Below, one piece after another: positions 60,572-64,000 of a stretch of 64,000 nt of DNA. Each line of letters opens with the position of its first letter. Within the stretch, counting starts at the first letter, position 1. Position numbers and translations under genes: made by a program. The DNA comes from CBDDKZ01 sp965230415 (GTDB taxonomy: Bacteria > Bacteroidota > Bacteroidia > Cytophagales > JAAEPT01): contig CBDDKZ010000005.1 in assembly GCA_965230415.1 (NCBI GenBank), forward strand, positions 806,001 to 870,000, written 5' to 3'. The notes under the pieces are model-generated. The model searched no databases. It saw only the letters and a program-made list of their open reading frames with translations, and had not been told where the DNA came from.

Positions 60572-60976
60572 ATTAGATTGTTTTTTTAACTGTACAATTG
60601 CAAATAAATTAGGTTCAATTTTTGTTAATTTAAATGCCAAATAATTAAATAGAAATAAAGGTTTTTGTGGGTGTTTATCACCTTATAAAAACAAATATCT
60701 TTAGGTACTATAAACTACCTTTTAACAGCTAATTTATAACCCAAAACTACCTATTTTTCCTATAAAACAAACATTGTATGTATGATACTTATGTTATACA
60801 AAGGTTTTTTTTCGTTCAAAACGAAATAATTATTACTGTAACCAAGCGCTTTTTTGAAAGCGACCAGCTAACGACAACTTACTCACCCTCCAAATAAAAG
60901 TGTCATCTTCCGGTATGATTATCATCATAGAAACCTATTTATCAAGACATTAACTTGAAACGAAAAAATAAAAAAA
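60572..60976. other. Divergent intergenic region before the universal stress gene
   Basis: About 400 AT-rich bases between the minus-strand T9SS gene and the plus-strand stress gene, so it should hold both promoters. No convincing TAnnTTTG box or hairpin was found. Confidence 0.4.
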
Positions 60977-61882
60977 ATGAAAACGATTCTCCTTCCCACT
61001 GACTTTTCTGCCGATGCAGCAAAGGCTTATCCCTTAGCCGTATCGTTAGCCAAGAAGTACAATACAGGCATTAAGCTATTTCACCTGCTAAAATCGCACA
61101 TGCTGGAATTCTCCAGTGTAGGACTTGGCAACCGAAGTATATTGCCTACGGAAAATGAGTTGATCACAACACTTGAGAAAAGCGACGTCAACAAATCATT
61201 TGAAAACCTACTAAACGGGGCTATTTTTAAAGATGTAGAGATAAGTACCGCTATTTCCGGGCAAAGAGAAACCAACCCTGCTCAGGATATCATTAATGAA
61301 CTCAACAGTAGTGAGTATGGAATGATCATTATGGGAACATCGGGTGCTGTAGACGAGGGCGAAACTAACGCAGAAATTGTTGCGCGTAACACCAACATTC
61401 CCTTGGTAACATGTAAGGAAGAAGTGACGGAATTTGAACCTAAGAACATTCTTTTGTGTACGGATTTCGAAACCTATACCATGGGGTTTCTGTCGCGGGT
61501 AAAAGACCTTGCCAGTCAGTATGATGCCAAGCTTCATCTGCTGTATGTCAACACACACAAGCACTTTAAAACCAATGCCGAAGTGGAAAGAGAAGCGCAA
61601 AAACTGAAGCGTAAATTCCGTTTAGGTAATTTCCATCTACACGTCTACAATGCCAATACACCAACCCAGGGCATTCTGGAATACATTAAACGCGAACCTA
61701 TCGACATGGTAGCTGTATCCACGCATGGCCGCCGCGGGCTATCACATTTCTTTAACGGTAGTAATGCGGAAGACCTGATCAACGATTGCCCTGTACCGGT
61801 ATACACATACAACCTGCACGAATACCTGGCTACACATTCGAAGGGCTATGCGGTACCTATGACGCGAGGCTTTTCAGGCTAA
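60977..61882 (+). CDS. Universal stress protein, two UspA domains
   Basis: 301 residues with tandem Usp domains. Domain 1 (about 1-143) opens 'MKTILLPTDFSADAAKAYPL' and has the nucleotide-loop segment 'MIIMGTSGAVDEGET'. Domain 2 (about 148-280) opens 'NILLCTDFETYTMGFLSRV' and ends with the ATP-binding type motif 'STHGRRGLSHFFNGSNAEDL'. It should be a cytoplasmic stress protein; domain 1 lacks a perfect G-2x-G-9x-G(S/T) loop. Confidence 0.92.
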   Translation: MKTILLPTDFSADAAKAYPLAVSLAKKYNTGIKLFHLLKSHMLEFSSVGLGNRSILPTENELITTLEKSDVNKSFENLLNGAIFKDVEISTAISGQRETNPAQDIINELNSSEYGMIIMGTSGAVDEGETNAEIVARNTNIPLVTCKEEVTEFEPKNILLCTDFETYTMGFLSRVKDLASQYDAKLHLLYVNTHKHFKTNAEVEREAQKLKRKFRLGNFHLHVYNANTPTQGILEYIKREPIDMVAVSTHGRRGLSHFFNGSNAEDLINDCPVPVYTYNLHEYLATHSKGYAVPMTRGFSG

Positions 61883-61922
61883 TAACAAGTCGTTAAGAGC
61901 GTAAGCTTATGTTATTAAAGAA

Positions 61923-61959
61923 TCAAGCCAACTTTGTTTCATATGCAAAGTTGGCTTGA
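61923..61959 (+). terminator. Terminator of the universal stress gene
   Basis: Perfect 14-bp stem TCAAGCCAACTTTG / CAAAGTTGGCTTGA with a 9-base loop, then TTTACTT. Confidence 0.85.
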
Positions 61960-62052
61960 TTTACTTAGGAAATAGATATAGGGTGTTGCGCTTTATTTTT
62001 TCATTGCTATCACGCGCTACCGCTTAAACTCAATGACGTGTTATTAGGCATG

Positions 62053-62134
62053 TAGGCACAAGTTGAACCTGTCCCGAGATTTCCTCGGGAAACTTGCGCC
62101 AGCACTAGTGGTTATTTGCTCGCGCGAGCGGGGG
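62053..62134. repeat. Palindromic repeat, copy 1 (expanded first hairpin)
   Basis: TAGGCACAAG... AACTTGCGCC with an inner CCCGAG / CTCGGG stem, then CACTAGTG and GCTCGCGCGAGC plus a G run. Here the first stem reads CAAGTT / AACTTG instead of CAAGAT / ATCTTG. Confidence 0.75.
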
Positions 62135-62260
62135 CTTTTCGCTGATATATACGCACTAAATTTATTATTACCTTTCCCAAAAAATAGCTCTAAAAATCCT
62201 TTATCTAGTTTAGAAAGCTCTATTATAGGCCTTTCTTATTTCTTTTCTTGTATCATGTAC

Positions 62261-62317
62261 GGCACAAGATGCAATCTTGCGCCAGCGCTAGTGGCTATTT
62301 GCTCGCGCGAGCGGGGG
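62261..62317. repeat. Palindromic repeat, copy 2
   Basis: GGCACAAGAT-GCA-ATCTTGCGCC, then CGCTAGTGGCTATTT and GCTCGCGCGAGC with a G run. It overlaps the 3' end of the truncated primase gene and supplies its last codons and stop. Confidence 0.8.
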
Positions 62318-62648
62318 TGGAACCTCGGGAGGCATCTTGAATGCCGCTAGGCTCAGGAGTTTTCACTCCTACACCTAATAATGCTTTTGCTTTTTCGATT
62401 GCCTCATGCTTCGTACACCCTTCTTTGTGCTGGATAAAGTCAATTACATCGCCGTTACCGGCTTTGCAGTCTTTGTGGAAGCACTGGTACCTATTCGTGT
62501 CCAGGTAGATTTGCATCGTTTTCTTTCTACTACCTGGTTTCGCTTCGTGGAAAGGACAGGTTAATGCGCCTTTGGCGGTGGGTTTTAAGTAGTAGTAATT
62601 GAGTACTTCCATGATGCTTAGCCCTTCTTTGATTTCCTTAATCTCCAT
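62295..62648 (-). CDS. CHC2 zinc-finger primase, truncated (mobile element remnant)
   Basis: 117 residues. A DnaG/plasmid-type CHC2 zinc finger with ligands Cys31, His34, Cys56 and Cys61 ('TCPFHEAK', 'RYQCFHKDCKAGNGDVIDFI'), which binds template DNA. The Toprim catalytic domain that should follow is missing. After about residue 105 the reading frame runs into palindromic repeat copy 2, which encodes the final 'TPARASK' and the stop. The protein is therefore a fragment. It overlaps SymE by one base (TGATG). Confidence 0.8.
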   Translation of the reverse strand: MEIKEIKEGLSIMEVLNYYYLKPTAKGALTCPFHEAKPGSRKKTMQIYLDTNRYQCFHKDCKAGNGDVIDFIQHKEGCTKHEAIEKAKALLGVGVKTPEPSGIQDASRGSTPARASK

Positions 62649-62893
62649 CAGGCCAGCTTTTTGAGTTGCGTTTTGATGGTTTGCAGCTCTTGGACCTTTT
62701 CTTGTACTTGTTGTGCTGCCGCTTCCAGTGGTTCAATGATAAGTAACCCTTCCCGAATGGTAATGCTTACATGGTCGTGGATACTAAAGCCGAGTTTAGC
62801 CAACCACTGGCCAGCTAAATGAATATGAGGCACTTCGTTTTGACCTTGAGTAATGGAATGGATCTTGAGAGTTTTGGTTTTGCGTTCGGACAT
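62648..62893 (-). CDS. SymE-like toxin-fold protein
   Basis: 81 residues. The central 'HIHLAGQWLAKLGFSIHDHV' and 'ITIREGLLIIEPLEA' match the SymE toxin family (AbrB-like fold), usually an SOS-linked endoribonuclease-like toxin in enterics. A C-terminal coiled coil ('AAQQVQEKVQELQTIKTQLK') is added. Co-transcribed with the CHC2 fragment and divergent from an XRE regulator. Confidence 0.75.
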   Translation of the reverse strand: MSERKTKTLKIHSITQGQNEVPHIHLAGQWLAKLGFSIHDHVSITIREGLLIIEPLEAAAQQVQEKVQELQTIKTQLKKLA

Positions 62894-62913
62894 GATAAAA
62901 AAAGTTTTTTGAC

Positions 62914-62998
62914 TCGTTTAAGGTTCAAAGCTAATCAATCAGGTTCAAACAATAAATAGTTTTGGATTTTTATTTATCGTTTAAGTATCATAATTTTG
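62914..62998. promoter_or_regulatory. Divergent promoters and direct repeats between SymE and XRE genes
   Basis: Direct repeats AGGTTCAAA (62921-62929, 62941-62949) and TCGTTTAAG (62914-62922, 62977-62985) surround a minus-strand -7 box TAGCTTTG (62933-62926) and a plus-strand -7 box TAATTTTG (62991-62998). These are candidate operators for the XRE protein. Confidence 0.55.
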
Positions 62999-63046
62999 CA
63001 AAAACCTGTCTTTTAAGGGTTTTATTGAACTTTAAAAGTACCTATT

Positions 63047-63391
63047 ATGATTACTTTTGGTAAACGACTAAGAGAATGTAGAGAAGAGAAAGGACTCTCA
63101 CAGCAAAAGTTTGCAAAAGAGCTCAGTACTTCACATTCAGTAATTGGACGATACGAACGGGATGAAATGACTCCCAGTATTGAAGTGGCTAAAAAAATGG
63201 CCCAATTACTCGGCACTACCGTTGGTTATTTATTGGGTGAGATTGAAGAAGCCGATACTTTTAAAGACCCGGCCATGCTACAACGACTAAAGGACATCAA
63301 TAGCCTTTCTGAACACGAAAGAACTTGTGTACTCTTTAGCCTCGATGCTATACTTCGCGATGCTAAAGCCAGGCAAACCTACGCTGTTTAA
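63047..63391 (+). CDS. XRE family transcriptional regulator
   Basis: 114 residues. An N-terminal helix-turn-helix (about 5-60: 'FGKRLRECREEKGLSQQKFA', 'SHSVIGRYERDEMTPSIEVA') is followed by 'LGTTVGYLLGEIEEAD', typical of phage and mobile-element repressors. The C-terminal third ('DPAMLQRLKDINSLSEHERT') is helical, probably for dimerisation, and is duplicated downstream. It likely controls itself and the divergent SymE/primase genes. Confidence 0.88.
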   Translation: MITFGKRLRECREEKGLSQQKFAKELSTSHSVIGRYERDEMTPSIEVAKKMAQLLGTTVGYLLGEIEEADTFKDPAMLQRLKDINSLSEHERTCVLFSLDAILRDAKARQTYAV

Positions 63392-63416
63392 CTCCTCCTA
63401 ATCCCTATTCCCTCCT

Positions 63417-63815
63417 TTGTCCTTTCCGATAAAAACTAAAAAAGACCCACTACAGGCCCTCTTTAATTATTTAACGCATTGCAAATGCTGCGATATGAGT
63501 TCGACATTACAAATGATCGAACAGCTAACAACCGGAACAGCAGGAGACCCACAACCGGCCTTTCTTATCTTATGTAGGCACAAGATGCAATCTTGCGCCA
63601 GCACGCTAGTGGTTATTTGCTGCCGCCAGCGGGGTTATTTACTTGCGCGAGCTGGGGAGACTGAACAAGACGACTTTCTTAAAGACCCGGCAATGATTCA
63701 ACGACTTAAAGAGCTTAGTGAGTTTAGCGATGCCGAAAAAGAACAGGTTTTCTTCAATATGGATGCTATTATTCGAGAAATAAAAAATAGAAGACTTTAC
63801 TCCAAAGCCTCTTAA
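63417..63815 (+). pseudogene. Truncated copy of the XRE regulator, N-terminus replaced by repeat DNA
   Basis: The last 55 or so residues ('DPAMIQRLKELSEFSDAEKE', 'QVFFNMDAIIREIKNRR') clearly match the C-terminal third of the XRE protein at 63047. Upstream, where the DNA-binding half should be, the frame runs through palindromic repeat copy 3 and unrelated sequence. The join falls at 'YLL', the same place as 'GYLLGE' in the intact gene. A TTG start at 63417 is unlikely to be used. Best read as a decayed duplicate. Confidence 0.7.
63575..63657. repeat. Palindromic repeat, copy 3 (second hairpin doubled)
   Basis: CAAGAT-GCA-ATCTTG first stem, CGCTAGTG, then GCTGCCGCCAGC followed by a second, degenerate hairpin (ACTTGCGCGAGCT). 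It lies inside the truncated XRE copy. Confidence 0.8.
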
Positions 63816-63824
63816 CCCATACCT

Positions 63825-64000
63825 AAAACTAAAAAAGACCTCAACTGGACTTCCTTATGTTATGTAGGCACAAGATGCAATCTTGCGCCAGCACACTAGT
63901 GGTTATTTACTCGCGCGAGCTGGGGGACGATAACCGTTCGACATTGCAAATGATCGAACAGCTCATTAATCGCAATTCATCTTAATAATATAAAGCGCTG
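63825..64000. repeat. Partial duplicate of the 63430-63630 segment
   Basis: ACTAAAAAAGACC recurs at 63437 and 63829, and TTCGACATT-CAAATGATCGAACAGCT (one variable base) recurs near 63499 and 63938. Both blocks flank a palindromic repeat, so the region grew by duplication of a repeat-bearing unit. No gene is visible here. Confidence 0.6.
63865..63927. repeat. Palindromic repeat, copy 4
   Basis: Same layout as copy 2: CAAGAT / ATCTTG stem, CACTAGTG, then ACTCGCGCGAGCT with a G run. Confidence 0.8.

Noticed and set aside
62063..62350. Plus-strand frame containing 'LAPALVVICSRERG' twice
   Set aside because: It is translation through two copies of the palindromic repeat and not a gene.
62053..63927. 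Possible CRISPR array
   Set aside because: Only four copies, irregular spacing, each copy internally palindromic, no cas genes.
1..64000. tRNA, rRNA or known riboswitch
   Set aside because: No cloverleaf with a GTTCRA loop, no rRNA-like stretch and no recognised aptamer core was seen in the intergenic regions by eye; a covariance-model scan was not possible.

Overview
The window comes from a member of the Bacteroidota. The evidence is several type IX secretion (T9SS) C-terminal sorting domains, a TonB-dependent receptor paired with a DUF4249 lipoprotein, FG-GAP and fibronectin III surface proteins, promoters matching the Bacteroidota -7 consensus TAnnTTTG, few Shine-Dalgarno sequences, and AT-rich intergenic DNA. 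I do not name a genus. No rRNA, tRNA or CRISPR array was seen.

Positions 1-29512 (minus strand) hold one operon of three coupled genes for very large exported proteins: a 1556-residue beta-rich protein of unknown family, a 687-residue protein with about five fibronectin III domains, and a gene that is still open at the left edge of the window after 7591 codons. The last protein is a chain of at least eleven units. Each unit starts with a 'C-x-VTNT-x-D-x-G-x-GSLR-x-A' lead-in, runs into a right-handed parallel beta-helix, and ends in an Ig-like 'VATVT-x-NTSEFS' segment. Four of the units also carry one or two lectin-like insertions. Units 3 and 7 are near copies about 10.04 kb apart.

Positions 29970-33658 (minus) encode a TPR-CHAT caspase-like protein and an outer-membrane barrel. 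At 33762-35262 (plus) a class I/II aminotransferase sits behind two tandem leader peptides, each followed by an intrinsic terminator; this is a double attenuator. At 35381-36332 a MarR regulator and a DoxX membrane protein share operator-like palindromes. A compact minus-strand run at 36369-43760 reads phoH, M43 protease, comEC, enoyl-CoA hydratase, histone-deacetylase family protein and rhomboid protease. Opposite it, at 43941-45810, lie a SAM hydroxide adenosyltransferase, an ABM protein and a secreted protein. At 45947-49103 is a TonB receptor/DUF4249 pair.

Positions 49505-52674 contain housekeeping genes (rnhA, a class V aminotransferase, aroQ, xerD). Positions 52915-61882 carry regulatory and surface genes: an SRPBCC lipoprotein, an AraC regulator, a putative HExxH lipoprotein, an FG-GAP T9SS protein, a broken TonB receptor, a lipoprotein, a collagen-like protein with its T9SS partner, and a universal stress protein.

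Positions 62050-64000 look like a decayed mobile region: a SymE-like gene, a truncated CHC2 zinc-finger primase, an XRE regulator, a truncated XRE copy, and four copies of a palindromic repeat with compensatory stem changes. The most novel material is the giant beta-helix operon, the tandem attenuator and this repeat family.
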